From: CAYRDK01 sp043819345
GTDB lineage: Bacteria; Omnitrophota; Gorgyraeia; Velamenicoccales; Velamenicoccaceae
Reading direction: 5' to 3'
Assembly (NCBI GenBank): GCA_043819345.1
Contig: JBDREX010000063.1
Coordinates: forward strand, 1 to 33,637
Length of the DNA stretch: 33,637 nt
The notes beneath the pieces are model-generated. The model had not been told where the DNA came from. It was given only the letters and a program-made list of their open reading frames with translations, and did not search any database. Below are positions 1 to 8,247 of the stretch, one piece after another; the stretch's first letter is position 1; every line of letters begins with the position of its first letter. The position numbers were made by a program, and so were the translations under genes.

Positions 1-344
1 GCATAAGGAACAGCTTTAAGACGTACCTTAGAAATAGGCTTTTTGCAAGTTTCACACAAACCAAACAAACCGTCTTGAAGCTTATCTAACGCGTGGTTAA
101 TTTCAAAAAGCACATTTCTCTCTTTTGAAGCGAGCCCTAACGAAAACTCCCGATCATAATTGTCGGTAGCCACATCCGCCATATGGAAAGAATAACCGGA
201 AATATCCCCAGAGGCATCTTTCTGAGACTTCTTAAGCGTCTCTTCTGAAATATGAGTAATATCCCCCTGCAATTCTTCCCTTTTTTCCAAAAGGAGATTT
301 TTATAATACTCTTGCATCTTCTTGTTTAGCTTTTTTGACTTCAC
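1..344 (-). CDS. DksA/TraR-family zinc-finger protein, C-terminus cut by window edge
   Basis: The first 114 residues are visible and the 3' end runs off the window. The GTG start at 344 is chosen because an AAGGAGG ribosome site lies 7 bases upstream. The N-terminal half is a charged coiled-coil-like helix rich in Lys and Glu. The later part reads DGLFGLCETCKKPI, which is the first CxxC pair of the C4 zinc finger of the DksA/TraR family; the second pair must lie outside the window. Family members bind RNA polymerase through its secondary channel or are general stress proteins of the YocK/YteA type, and which applies here cannot be told. It follows ileS, a place where a DksA-like gene and lspA are often found, so lspA may lie next. 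A putative promoter and a weak terminator-like hairpin separate it from ileS. Confidence 0.88.
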   Translation of the reverse strand, partial: MKSKKLNKKMQEYYKNLLLEKREELQGDITHISEETLKKSQKDASGDISGYSFHMADVATDNYDREFSLGLASKERNVLFEINHALDKLQDGLFGLCETCKKPISKVRLKAVPY

Positions 345-356
345 CTTTAAACCTCC

Positions 357-375
357 TTAACATTGCCTATAATTA
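357..375 (-). repeat. 19-base element, copy 1 (upstream of the DksA/TraR gene)
   Basis: Minus-strand sequence TAATTATAGGCAATGTTAA is identical to 33451-33469. Both copies sit immediately upstream of the start region of a minus-strand gene, so a shared promoter or leader signal is more likely than chance. Nothing is known of its function. Confidence 0.7.
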
Positions 376-393
376 AGTACTTTCTCCTCACAA
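366..393 (-). promoter_or_regulatory. putative sigma70-type promoter of the DksA/TraR gene
   Basis: On the minus strand TTGTGA (388-393) and TATAGG (366-371) are separated by 16 bases, each matching four of six consensus positions. It sits 22 bases before the GTG start and directly before the ribosome site. The -10 hexamer lies inside a 19-base sequence (357-375) found identically in front of the phosphoesterase gene at 33451-33469. Confidence 0.4.
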
Positions 394-415
394 TGTTATC
401 CTGGCAACTACGAAG

Positions 416-439
416 AAAAATTGTGTCAGCCTGTCTGAC
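416..439 (-). terminator. weak terminator-like hairpin after ileS
   Basis: On the minus strand GTCAG and CTGAC form a perfect 5-bp stem around a 5-base loop (425-439), followed four bases later by a run of five T (416-420). The stem is short and the T run is not adjacent, so this is a weak candidate. Its position between the ileS stop and the promoter of the next gene fits. The rest of the 345-561 spacer holds nothing recognised. Confidence 0.3.
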
Positions 440-561
440 GGCACCGCTAACGCAAGCTCCTCAACCATTAACCATGTAAGGCATCTCTTCTTCCATAAAA
501 GCTGCCCAATTATATATTGAAATAAAAAATTAAGCAATCTTTTTTTACGCATAGCATAGCA

Positions 562-3360
562 TCATGGAGCCATCCAGCCTTGCCTAACAGCTTCCACACA
601 TCGGCCACAGAGGTCAGGATACTGGCACAGATTTCCTGTGTCAAGGCTGTAGTTCCAACAGCGGCCACACTTTTTTCCCTGCGCGGGCTCAACCACAATC
701 TCCTCGCCTAAAGCCATATCAGCTTTGTAGACGACATCAACTTGAGAAACGATGAAGATAAACGGTAATTGATCCGCGTATTTTGAAAACACATCATAAG
801 CCTGTTTATTCTTAAAAGCCAGGATAACCCTGGCTTCAAGAGAACTCCCGATGTCACCCCTGGCCCTTTTTTCTTCCAGGCTTTTAAGTACAACACCGCG
901 AAATTTTAAAACGGATGCGATACCTTGCACATTCTCCCCGTTAATCACGAAGTCTTCAGACAAAACAGGCCATGGAAGCAAATGAATGCTCTCCTCATTG
1001 AAATGGCCAATTTTACGCGCGCACAAATAAATCTCCTCGCTCGTAAAAGGCGCGACAGGAGCCATAATCCTCATCAAAACATTCAGAACCTGATAAAGAA
1101 CGGTTTGCGCGGATCGTCTTAAGCTTGATTTTTTACCCGCCGTATATAACCTGTCTTTTAAAATATCAAGATACAAGGAGGACATCTCTTCATTGCAAAA
1201 ACTATACATCCTTTGAAAAACATGATAAAACTTATACTCCTCATAGCCGGATGTGACAGCTTCCAGCATATGTTTGAGCCTGTAAAGCGCCCACCGGTCT
1301 ATATCAGGCATCTCATCTTTTGGCACAGCATCTTGATTCACATCATAATCATAAAGATTGCCCAAAATAAAACGCGCGGTATTTCTAATTTTGCGATAGG
1401 CATCCGCGGTGAATGTAAGAATGTTCTTTGAAATCCGCACATCTTCATTGTAATCGCTGGCCAAAACCCAAAGCCTCAAAATATCAGCGCCGTAATCTTT
1501 GATGATCTCCTGGGGCGAAACAACATTCCCCAGAGACTTAGACATTTTACGGCCTTCCCCGTCCACAACAAAACCATGTGTTAAAACCGCCTTGTAAGGC
1601 GCTACCCCTTCTATCGCCATAGAGGGGATTAAAGAAGCCTGAAACCATCCGCGATGCTGATCAGACCCCTCCAGATACAGATCCGCGGGAAATTGCATAC
1701 CGGGCTTATCTTTCAAAACCGCCTGATGGCTAACACCGGAATCAAACCAGACATCCAGGATTTCTGCTGACCTCTCAAAATTTTGCGCGCCACAATGAAG
1801 ACATTTAAAGTCCTGCGAAGGCAAAAACTCTCGAACATCAGACGCGAACCAGGCATCCAGCCCTTCTTTTGAAACCCGCTCCGCTAAAGCTTCAATCAGG
1901 TCCGGCTCAAGGATATGCGTATGGCAGCTTTTACAAATCAAAGCAGGAATCGGCACTCCCCAATACCTCTGGCGGGACAAACACCAATCAGGCCTGTTTT
2001 CAATCATGGAAGAAATACGCTCCTTACCAGACGGCGGAATCCAATTCACATCCTGGCCGATAGTTTGCAATAATTTTTCTCTCAGGCCATGATGGTCAAT
2101 TTTTAAAAACCACTGCTGCGTTGCCCGAAAAATCACAGGGCTTTTGCACCGCCAGCAATGAGGATAAGAATGAGCGAATCTGACATGAGCTAAAAGCGCT
2201 CCTATGTCCTGTAATTTCCGGATAATCGCTTCATTGGCCGCAAAAACATGCAGGCCGGAAAATTCTTTCGCGCTTCCATCAAAGCGGCCTTTTTCATCAA
2301 CAGGCATCACCACATCCAAACCATACTTTGCCCCGGTTAGAAAATCTTCAGCACCATGCCCAGGAGCCGTATGCACACAACCCGTCCCTTCCTCCTTAGA
2401 CACATAATCCGCTAAAACCACTTTGCCATCGCGCAACCCAAGAGGATGCCTGTAGGACAACCCTTCCAATTGGAAACCCTTAAATTGGTTTATAACGCTA
2501 TATTCAGCAAGAGCCAATTTTTCTTTAAGCCCTGTTTCGTAAAGGCCCTTTGCCAAAATGAGCGCCTCGTCATCACGCGCAATCATAATATAGTCTAAGT
2601 CCGGATGAACAGCCACCGCCACATTCGCAATCAACGTCCATGGCGTAGTCGTCCATATTAAAATAGACGTTTTCTTGAGGCTCGGCTCTATCAACAAATT
2701 ATTTGCTAAAAGTTCAAACTTAACAAAAACAGAATCAGACTCATGATCGGCATACTCTACCTCAGCTTCCGCCAAAGCCGTTTCACACTTGTAACACCAG
2801 TTCACGGGCTTTAGGCCGCGATACACAAAACCCGCGCGCACAAGCTTGGCAAACGACATTAAAATAGAACGCTCATAATCTCTGTTCAACGTTAAATAAG
2901 GATGCTGCCAATCAGCGATAATACCCAACCGCTCAAACTCTTCGCGCTGGATATCCACATATTTTGTCGCATACGCATGAGCAAGATGACGAAACTCAAG
3001 GCGGCCTATCTGATCTTTTGTTTTTTTAAGGTCCTTAAAAAGCTGATGCTCAACCGGCAACCCATGACAATCCCAGCCGGGGATATAAGGCGCGGCAAAT
3101 CCGCGCATCGTTTTATAACGCACGATAATATCCTTAAGAATCTTATTCAAAGCATGGCCAATATGAATGTGCCCGTTAGCGTACGGCGGGCCATCGTGGA
3201 GAATAAACAATGCCCTGTCTTTATCCCGTTGCCGTAATTTTTGATAAAGCGCCATCGCCTGCCAATCCGCAAGAAAACGTGGTTCTTTCATGTTCAGGCT
3301 CGCCTTCATGGGAAAATCGGTCTTGGGTAAATTTAATGTCTGTTTATAATCTGTGCTCAT
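562..3360 (-). CDS. ileS: isoleucine--tRNA ligase
   Basis: Class I aminoacyl-tRNA synthetase that charges tRNA-Ile in the cytoplasm. The 932-residue length is normal for bacterial IleS. The HIGH signature is at residues 66-69 within GHIHIGHA, and KMSKS is at 605-609. The CP1 editing domain is recognisable from WTTTPWT at 236-242 and GTGCVHTAPGHG at 326-337. The C-terminus carries the zinc-binding CxxC pairs at Cys898/901 and Cys918/921, as in E. coli-type enzymes. ATG start at 3360; no strong ribosome site is visible just upstream. The 90-base spacer before it lacks a T-box (no AGGGTGGAACCGCG-like sequence), so tRNA-sensing control of the Gram-positive kind is not supported. In Gram-positive dcw clusters ileS also lies downstream of ftsA-ftsZ-ylmE, which supports a conserved order here. 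Confidence 0.98.
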   Translation of the reverse strand: MSTDYKQTLNLPKTDFPMKASLNMKEPRFLADWQAMALYQKLRQRDKDRALFILHDGPPYANGHIHIGHALNKILKDIIVRYKTMRGFAAPYIPGWDCHGLPVEHQLFKDLKKTKDQIGRLEFRHLAHAYATKYVDIQREEFERLGIIADWQHPYLTLNRDYERSILMSFAKLVRAGFVYRGLKPVNWCYKCETALAEAEVEYADHESDSVFVKFELLANNLLIEPSLKKTSILIWTTTPWTLIANVAVAVHPDLDYIMIARDDEALILAKGLYETGLKEKLALAEYSVINQFKGFQLEGLSYRHPLGLRDGKVVLADYVSKEEGTGCVHTAPGHGAEDFLTGAKYGLDVVMPVDEKGRFDGSAKEFSGLHVFAANEAIIRKLQDIGALLAHVRFAHSYPHCWRCKSPVIFRATQQWFLKIDHHGLREKLLQTIGQDVNWIPPSGKERISSMIENRPDWCLSRQRYWGVPIPALICKSCHTHILEPDLIEALAERVSKEGLDAWFASDVREFLPSQDFKCLHCGAQNFERSAEILDVWFDSGVSHQAVLKDKPGMQFPADLYLEGSDQHRGWFQASLIPSMAIEGVAPYKAVLTHGFVVDGEGRKMSKSLGNVVSPQEIIKDYGADILRLWVLASDYNEDVRISKNILTFTADAYRKIRNTARFILGNLYDYDVNQDAVPKDEMPDIDRWALYRLKHMLEAVTSGYEEYKFYHVFQRMYSFCNEEMSSLYLDILKDRLYTAGKKSSLRRSAQTVLYQVLNVLMRIMAPVAPFTSEEIYLCARKIGHFNEESIHLLPWPVLSEDFVINGENVQGIASVLKFRGVVLKSLEEKRARGDIGSSLEARVILAFKNKQAYDVFSKYADQLPFIFIVSQVDVVYKADMALGEEIVVEPAQGKKCGRCWNYSLDTGNLCQYPDLCGRCVEAVRQGWMAP

Positions 3361-3450
3361 AATGATTTTATCGCCTTTGCGTGAAAACGCCCGCCATCAC
3401 ACCTGCGCGTCTTTTGTTATTTTATCCCGGCCAAAAAACGGCCTTATGTT

Positions 3451-4311
3451 TTATTTTATGTATTTGCCAATAATGGGCTCAAGCCTTTGTCTCACTTCTG
3501 AAGAGATGTCGTCTTTTTGTGTTACGATCGCATATTTTAATGCTTCATGACAACCACAGGGATACCCTTCAGACATCCGGCTAATGCAAGCCTTAACGAG
3601 TTGCTTCGCGTGGCCCGCGTTTTTCATTAAATTGGATACGATCATCCCCACGGTCACGGATTCATGCGCCTCATACCAACAGTCATAATCCGTAATAGCC
3701 GCAATCGTCACAAAACACATCTCCGCTTCCCGGGCCAGCCTCGCCTCAGCCATATTTGTCATACCGATAATATCCATGCCCCATGAACGATAAAGTTCAG
3801 ATTCCGCTTTCGTGGAAAATGCGGGGCCTTCCATATTCAGGTATGTCCCCGCCGCATGCACATTCAATTTTAAAGTTTTTGCCGCATCATAAATAATTTT
3901 AGCAAGTTCACCACACACGGGTTTCGCAAAACTAACATGCGCCACAATACCATTTTGGAAAAAAGTCATCTGGCGGGCCTGATGAGTCCTGTCAACAAAC
4001 TGATCCGGCAGGACAAAATCCAGAGGCTTAAGATCTTCCCTTAAAGAACCGCAGGCCGAAACAGAAATCAAACGCGCGACTCCTAACTTCTTCATCCCGT
4101 AAATATTAGCCCTGTAATTAATTTCTGACGGATTGATCGTGTGTTGACTGCCATGCCGCGGCAAAAAAACAACTTCAACCCCTTCAAGCTCGCCCGTGCG
4201 ATAAACATCTGAGGGGCTGCCAAAAGGCGTCTGGACTTCAACTTCTTTGCAATTCTTTAACCCTTCAATTTTATAAACGCCGCTTCCTCCAATAATGCCT
4301 ATTTTTGCCAT
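3451..4311 (-). CDS. mtnP: S-methyl-5'-thioadenosine phosphorylase
   Basis: Cleaves 5'-methylthioadenosine with phosphate to adenine and methylthioribose-1-phosphate, the first step of methionine salvage after polyamine or similar synthesis. The 286-residue protein has the purine nucleoside phosphorylase type II fold: GIIGGSGVY at 5-13, the phosphate-binding PRHG at 51-54, NMEGPAF at 159-165, GMTNM at 183-187 and TDYDCW at 207-212. The Asp residues in TDYDCW, where purine-specific phosphorylases have Asn, favour 6-aminopurine (MTA) over hypoxanthine or guanine substrates. ATG start at 4311 has AGGAGG seven bases upstream. An unrelated inverted octamer-repeat array lies just before it. Other methionine-salvage genes are not visible nearby. 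Confidence 0.93.
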   Translation of the reverse strand: MAKIGIIGGSGVYKIEGLKNCKEVEVQTPFGSPSDVYRTGELEGVEVVFLPRHGSQHTINPSEINYRANIYGMKKLGVARLISVSACGSLREDLKPLDFVLPDQFVDRTHQARQMTFFQNGIVAHVSFAKPVCGELAKIIYDAAKTLKLNVHAAGTYLNMEGPAFSTKAESELYRSWGMDIIGMTNMAEARLAREAEMCFVTIAAITDYDCWYEAHESVTVGMIVSNLMKNAGHAKQLVKACISRMSEGYPCGCHEALKYAIVTQKDDISSEVRQRLEPIIGKYIK

Positions 4312-4334
4312 AGTGAAACCTCCTATAAGAAACC

Positions 4335-4410
4335 TGAGTTGACGTGTTAGCCGGTTTGCGTGTTTGCGAGTTTAACTCGTCAACCCGCCAACCCGACACC
4401 CGCTAACTCA
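4335..4410. repeat. inverted array of degenerate octamer repeats (copy A), after proC
   Basis: The plus strand reads GTTAGCCG, GTTTGCGT, GTTTGCGA, then a centre CGAGTTTAACTCG (4367-4379, perfect palindrome around one T). The minus strand then reads GTTAGCGG, GTGTCGG, GTTGGCGG, GTTGACGA into the same centre. The whole could fold as one long imperfect hairpin bounded by TGAGTT and AACTCA. The proC stop codon (4403-4405) lies within the outer end. Related to copy B at 5995-6092. Confidence 0.75.
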
Positions 4411-5230
4411 ATTCATCGGCTCTTTTTTTCGCGGCTTCAACAGCTAAGCGCAAAGCTTCAACTGTCCTGCCTTTCTCTATAAGCACGCGCATACCCGCCT
4501 CTGTGGTACCCCCTTTGGAACAAACACGTCTGATCAGCATATCCGCATCAAAATTTAAAGCAAGAATCCGGAATGTGCCGGCAACCGTCGCCTGCGCCAA
4601 TACCTGTGCCACACCGGTTTCAATACCAAACTCAATGGCCGCTTGACGCAAAACTTGCTCAACTTTTTCTTCGCCTAATGCGTTTATCAAATACGCCACA
4701 AAGGCCGGGCCACTGCCGGAAATAGCGGTGACACTATTCAATTGATTCTCTCCAACAAAAACCACATCTCCGACAGCACGAAAAATTTCTTCAGCCAACA
4801 ACCACTGCTCTGATGACACAGCCATATTACGGCACAAAGCCGTCACGCTCGCGCCAACCAAAGCATTGAGATTCGGCATAGCGCGGACAATAGCCGCCCC
4901 TGGACTTAACGCGGATTCAAGGCGAGAAATCGTAACCCCTGCGGCAATAGAAATGACCAATTTGCCCGAAGGTATTGCCATCTCTTTAGCGATAGAGCAG
5001 ATATCCTGCGGTTTGACCGCCACGATAATAACATCGCTACCGGCAACCAGCTGGCCAACGCTGTGAGCGGCCTCAACATGAAAACGTCTCACTAAACCCT
5101 GCTCCTTGTCTTTTTCTTTATCTATAACAAAAATGACCTTACAAGCCAAATTTTTCTTTAGATGTTCAACCAGAGCTGAACCCATATGGCCGCAACCGAT
5201 CATCCCAATAACCTTGCCATCAAAATTCAT
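4403..5230 (-). CDS. proC: pyrroline-5-carboxylate reductase
   Basis: Reduces 1-pyrroline-5-carboxylate to L-proline with NAD(P)H, the last step of proline synthesis. The 275-residue length fits the family. The N-terminal Rossmann motif GMIGCGHMGSAL lies at 9-20. The C-terminal dimerisation and substrate region shows ISGSGPAFV and the family signature GGTTEAGM (usual form GGTTIAG). The ATG start at 5230 overlaps the yggS stop by four bases (ATGA), so the two are probably translationally coupled. The yggS-proC pair is widespread in bacteria and often sits downstream of the division genes. The stop codon lies inside an octamer-repeat array. Confidence 0.95.
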   Translation of the reverse strand: MNFDGKVIGMIGCGHMGSALVEHLKKNLACKVIFVIDKEKDKEQGLVRRFHVEAAHSVGQLVAGSDVIIVAVKPQDICSIAKEMAIPSGKLVISIAAGVTISRLESALSPGAAIVRAMPNLNALVGASVTALCRNMAVSSEQWLLAEEIFRAVGDVVFVGENQLNSVTAISGSGPAFVAYLINALGEEKVEQVLRQAAIEFGIETGVAQVLAQATVAGTFRILALNFDADMLIRRVCSKGGTTEAGMRVLIEKGRTVEALRLAVEAAKKRADELS

Positions 5231-5934
5231 TTGTCCCGCTCTCCAAATATAGCTGTTCCTACGCGCACTATGCCGGCACCTTCTTCAACGGCCACTTCAA
5301 AATCATGCGACATCCCCATAGATAGCACCGGCAAAACACAAAAACCATGACGGCTCATATCATCCCTTAACTCTTTTAGCCTGCAAAAATAACGCCGGCT
5401 AACCGATAAATCACCTGTCAAGGGCGCGATCGTCATAAGCCCTTTGATGTTAATATGCGAAAGGCGTTTCATCTGTTCCAGCGCCTCCTGCAACACATCG
5501 CAAGAAAAACCGGATTTTGAAGACTCACCAAAAACATTAATCTGTATTAACACATCCTGCACCTTGCCCGCTTTTCCTGCCTCAGCATCAATACACTGAG
5601 CAAGACGAAAACTATCAACCGAATGGATCAGATCAAAAAAATGAACCGCATCTCTTACTTTGTTTGTCTGTAAATGCCCTATCATATGCCAAACAATCCG
5701 GCTGTTTCTCTGGGCAGCGCGCTGATTGAGAGCGTCATATTTTATCGCGGCTTCTTGCACGCGGCTCTCCCCAATATGGACAATACCACAATCAAGCGCC
5801 TCATAGATCAAAGGCAAGCCAACCCCTTTGGTCACAACAACTAAAGTCACATCTTCAAAAGGCCGCTTTACCCTTTCAGCCGCCATCCTCAACCGCGTCA
5901 AACAAACTTCAATATTTTCTCTGATCATGGCCAT
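5227..5934 (-). CDS. yggS: YggS/YlmE-family pyridoxal phosphate homeostasis protein
   Basis: Binds pyridoxal 5'-phosphate in an alanine-racemase-like TIM barrel and helps balance PLP and amino acid pools; it has no known enzymatic product. The PLP lysine is Lys36 in VVTKG. Other family signatures are HIGESRVQEA at about 53-62, WHMIGHLQTNK at 82-92, SMGMSHDFEVAV and VRVGTAIFG near the C-terminus. The 235-residue length is typical. ATG at 5934 is used; an ATG at 5928 is also possible, and neither has a clear ribosome site. A TTGACA sits upstream on the same strand but with a poor -10, so an own promoter is uncertain. In many genomes this gene follows ftsZ directly; here it follows ftsA. Confidence 0.94.
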   Translation of the reverse strand: MAMIRENIEVCLTRLRMAAERVKRPFEDVTLVVVTKGVGLPLIYEALDCGIVHIGESRVQEAAIKYDALNQRAAQRNSRIVWHMIGHLQTNKVRDAVHFFDLIHSVDSFRLAQCIDAEAGKAGKVQDVLIQINVFGESSKSGFSCDVLQEALEQMKRLSHINIKGLMTIAPLTGDLSVSRRYFCRLKELRDDMSRHGFCVLPVLSMGMSHDFEVAVEEGAGIVRVGTAIFGERDK

Positions 5935-5994
5935 GTGTAGAGGGGTAAATTAACATAAAACACCTTTAGTGTCAACTGAGATACCAGGTACATC

Positions 5995-6092
5995 GTTTAG
6001 CGAGTTTACGGGTTGGCCGGTTTGCGGGTTATCGAATTAACGGGTTTAACTCATAAATTCACCCACTCGCTAACTCATGAATTCACCAACCC
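5995..6092. repeat. inverted array of degenerate octamer repeats (copy B), between ftsA and yggS
   Basis: The plus strand reads in roughly 8-base units GTTTAGCGA, GTTTACGG, GTTGGCCG, GTTTGCGG, GTTATCGA, ATTAACGG into GTTTAACTC (6044-6052). From the other side the minus strand reads GTTGGTGA, ATTCATGA, GTTAGCGA, GTGGGTGA, ATTTATGA into GTTAAAC. It fills most of the 168-base gap at the place where ftsZ is usually found. It belongs to the same family as 4335-4410. Confidence 0.75.
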
Positions 6093-6102
6093 AGAGAAGT
6101 GA

Positions 6103-7338
6103 TTAAAAATAATCCTGATAGAGGGTTTTAACATAATCGATGACATCAAAAAAGCTTTTTTTGCCTTTCGGCGAAAACATAAATTTTGTTTTTTGATACC
6201 TATTTTTCTGCAGATAAAGCAATCCGATAGCTGCCGCATAAGAAGGCGCCTTGGAAACAGGAATATCCTGCAGGCCCCTGACGACACCCATTTTCACCGG
6301 CAAGCCTATCCCATTCTCTATGCGCTCCAGCAACCCTTCAAGCAAGCTCATGCCTCCAGTAACAACCACCTGGACACCAGTCATATCCGTCAAAACACTC
6401 ACTTCAATAGCGCTCTTAAGCATGCCAATAAACTTTTCAATCTCAGGCAAAACAATCTCATTAAGCTGGCGCTTTTTAATAGAACGATAATGCAAATCCG
6501 TTTTGATCATAATTTCTTCTGAATCCAATATATCCGCGCCTAACTCTAAAGAAGATTCTTTTAATCCACTTGCCAATTCAAAGGGAATGTTAAAAAAATT
6601 AGAGATTATCTCTGTCAAATTATGGCCTCCAAAAGCAAGGGTCACAACACGCTGAAGGATCGTATTTTTATAGATCAATATGCTCGTCAGAGTTTCTCCT
6701 ATGTCGATTAAGATAGCCCCTTTCTCCTTCTCCTGGGCTGATAAAACCGCTTCGGAAGCAGCAACACCACAAAACACAAGGCTGGACACACTGTAGCCGG
6801 CACGCTCAATAGCCCTTCTGATATTTTCCAAATAAAGCGCCTGAGCGCAAATCAACAACAGGCTCATCTCAAACCTTCTGCCTTGCAAACCCAGCGGATT
6901 CGCGATCATGTTATGCCGATCAATAGAATAACCCACAGGATATTCATGCAGCAGTTCTTCATCCAGTTCTAATCCTAAAATCCTGGCCTGCAATACAAGT
7001 TTTTCCATATCCCGTTTCGTCACGCTGCGTGTCCCCCGTTCTGCCAAAGCCATAGCAACAATGCTATGGCGCGCCTGAATATAATTACCGTTGATGCTGA
7101 GAGCCATTTGGATCGTCTTAATGCCACTCCTGGCCTCCATCTTTTTAACCAGGCTCTGCACAGCATCACTGAGAGAAGCCATATCATTCACAACACCCTT
7201 AAAAATCCCCCTGGAAGGCTGACTCTCTACTAAAACCGGCCCTAAAACATGCGCATCCTGACAATAAGCCGCTGTTGACAAAACCATTTTGCTGGACCCT
7301 ATATCCAGCGCATGAAAAAACTTACTGCCCTTTTTCAT
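6103..7338 (-). CDS. ftsA: cell division protein FtsA
   Basis: Actin-fold ATPase that tethers FtsZ to the membrane and signals to the septal synthases. The 411-residue protein starts with the phosphate-1 loop ALDIGSSKMV near residue 10. ILIDIGETLTSILIYKN in the middle is phosphate-2, and VVVTGGMSLLEGL near residue 330 is the adenosine motif. The C-terminus ends in an aromatic amphipathic stretch, FFDVIDYVKTLYQDYF, which fits the membrane-targeting helix. ATG start at 7338 lies 22 bases after ftsQ in reading order. The usual partner ftsZ is not next to it nor anywhere in the window; the next gene is yggS after a repeat-filled spacer. Confidence 0.95.
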   Translation of the reverse strand: MKKGSKFFHALDIGSSKMVLSTAAYCQDAHVLGPVLVESQPSRGIFKGVVNDMASLSDAVQSLVKKMEARSGIKTIQMALSINGNYIQARHSIVAMALAERGTRSVTKRDMEKLVLQARILGLELDEELLHEYPVGYSIDRHNMIANPLGLQGRRFEMSLLLICAQALYLENIRRAIERAGYSVSSLVFCGVAASEAVLSAQEKEKGAILIDIGETLTSILIYKNTILQRVVTLAFGGHNLTEIISNFFNIPFELASGLKESSLELGADILDSEEIMIKTDLHYRSIKKRQLNEIVLPEIEKFIGMLKSAIEVSVLTDMTGVQVVVTGGMSLLEGLLERIENGIGLPVKMGVVRGLQDIPVSKAPSYAAAIGLLYLQKNRYQKTKFMFSPKGKKSFFDVIDYVKTLYQDYF

Positions 7339-7360
7339 TCAGCACCCTTATTTCTAAAAC

Positions 7361-8164
7361 CTATTTCTTTTTTGCGTTCTTATTTTTGTATGCCACAACG
7401 GGCTCTTTGGATCTGAGATCAATATAGTCAACCTGAGCCATTTCATAATCAAGGCTTTTCAAAACAACCTGCAATAAACTCAAGCGGTCGTCAAAATTCT
7501 GATTGCCAATCTTAACCTGAATATCATCATTAAAATAAAACAATAAATTGACCGGATCCCCGGCATCAATTCTCGTCACTTTTAAATTCTGCGCGCAGGG
7601 CACCTGACTATATACCGACGGCATCTGAATCTTTAAAGCCTTGGCCAACGCGAGCGGCACCTGTAAAACTTTAAGAGGATATTTTTTCCCAACATCAACC
7701 TTTTTCAACTGTTTCTCAAAACCGGTCATCAGCGGCAAGTCCATCATCTCCTTGGAAGAAAAACTTGAAAGGACAATTCCGTCCGCGTCAAAAACATAAT
7801 AGATATCTCTTTTTAATACCGCTACAGGCAGGCGTTCTTTAGCAACGATGGACAACTCCGAAGGCAAAATCCTCGTTATAACAACGCTTGAAAAATTTGG
7901 AAACCTCCTTTGAATCCTCTCTGATATTTTAGTCGTATCAAGACAAAAAATATTTCCCCCTAAAATCTCCTGCTGAATAGAATCAGCGTATTTGGTATTC
8001 ACGATACCCTCAATACTGACTTTTTTAATGATAAAATAACTGGAACTTGTGATATAGTTTTTTATCCCCTTAAAAATGGCAAAAGAAGACAGGCTTATCG
8101 CTAAAACAGGCAATACAAAAAGAAAAAAAACAAAAAAACGCTTTCGCTTCTTCTTGGCTCTCAT
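7361..8164 (-). CDS. ftsQ: cell division protein FtsQ (DivIB)
   Basis: Single-pass inner membrane protein that links early and late divisome parts. After a Lys/Arg-rich start (MRAKKKRKR) comes one hydrophobic segment at about residues 10-33. A POTRA-like domain follows, starting at FIIKKVSIEGIVN and including the family pattern FPNFSSVVITRILPSEL. The FtsQ beta domain continues with VYYVFDADG-like and PLMTG strands and ends with VDYIDLRSKEPVVAYK. Length 267 is normal. The identification rests on topology, motifs and position between ddl and ftsA; sequence conservation of FtsQ is generally low. The 83-base spacer before it shows nothing clear. Confidence 0.92.
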   Translation of the reverse strand: MRAKKKRKRFFVFFLFVLPVLAISLSSFAIFKGIKNYITSSSYFIIKKVSIEGIVNTKYADSIQQEILGGNIFCLDTTKISERIQRRFPNFSSVVITRILPSELSIVAKERLPVAVLKRDIYYVFDADGIVLSSFSSKEMMDLPLMTGFEKQLKKVDVGKKYPLKVLQVPLALAKALKIQMPSVYSQVPCAQNLKVTRIDAGDPVNLLFYFNDDIQVKIGNQNFDDRLSLLQVVLKSLDYEMAQVDYIDLRSKEPVVAYKNKNAKKK

Positions 8165-8247
8165 AATATCAACCTTTTTGAAAACTTTGACTTTTTTATT
8201 AAGCTCTCACTGAATTATTGCCTGTCACCGGACAAAAAACCGTTAAT

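Noticed and set aside
3361..3450. Possible T-box or other leader control before ileS
   Set aside because: Only 90 bases, no T-box core sequence or antiterminator; the GGCC-loop-GGCC hairpin is a 4-bp stem without a T run on the coding strand.
5945..5976. TTGACA-led promoter in front of yggS
   Set aside because: The -35 is perfect but the sequence 17 bases on (TAATTT) is a poor -10 and there is no ribosome site, so it is not listed as a feature.
5935..6102. Remnant of ftsZ in the ftsA-yggS spacer
   Set aside because: Reading the spacer on the minus strand gives no tubulin-like residues or FtsZ C-terminal peptide; it is repeat sequence.
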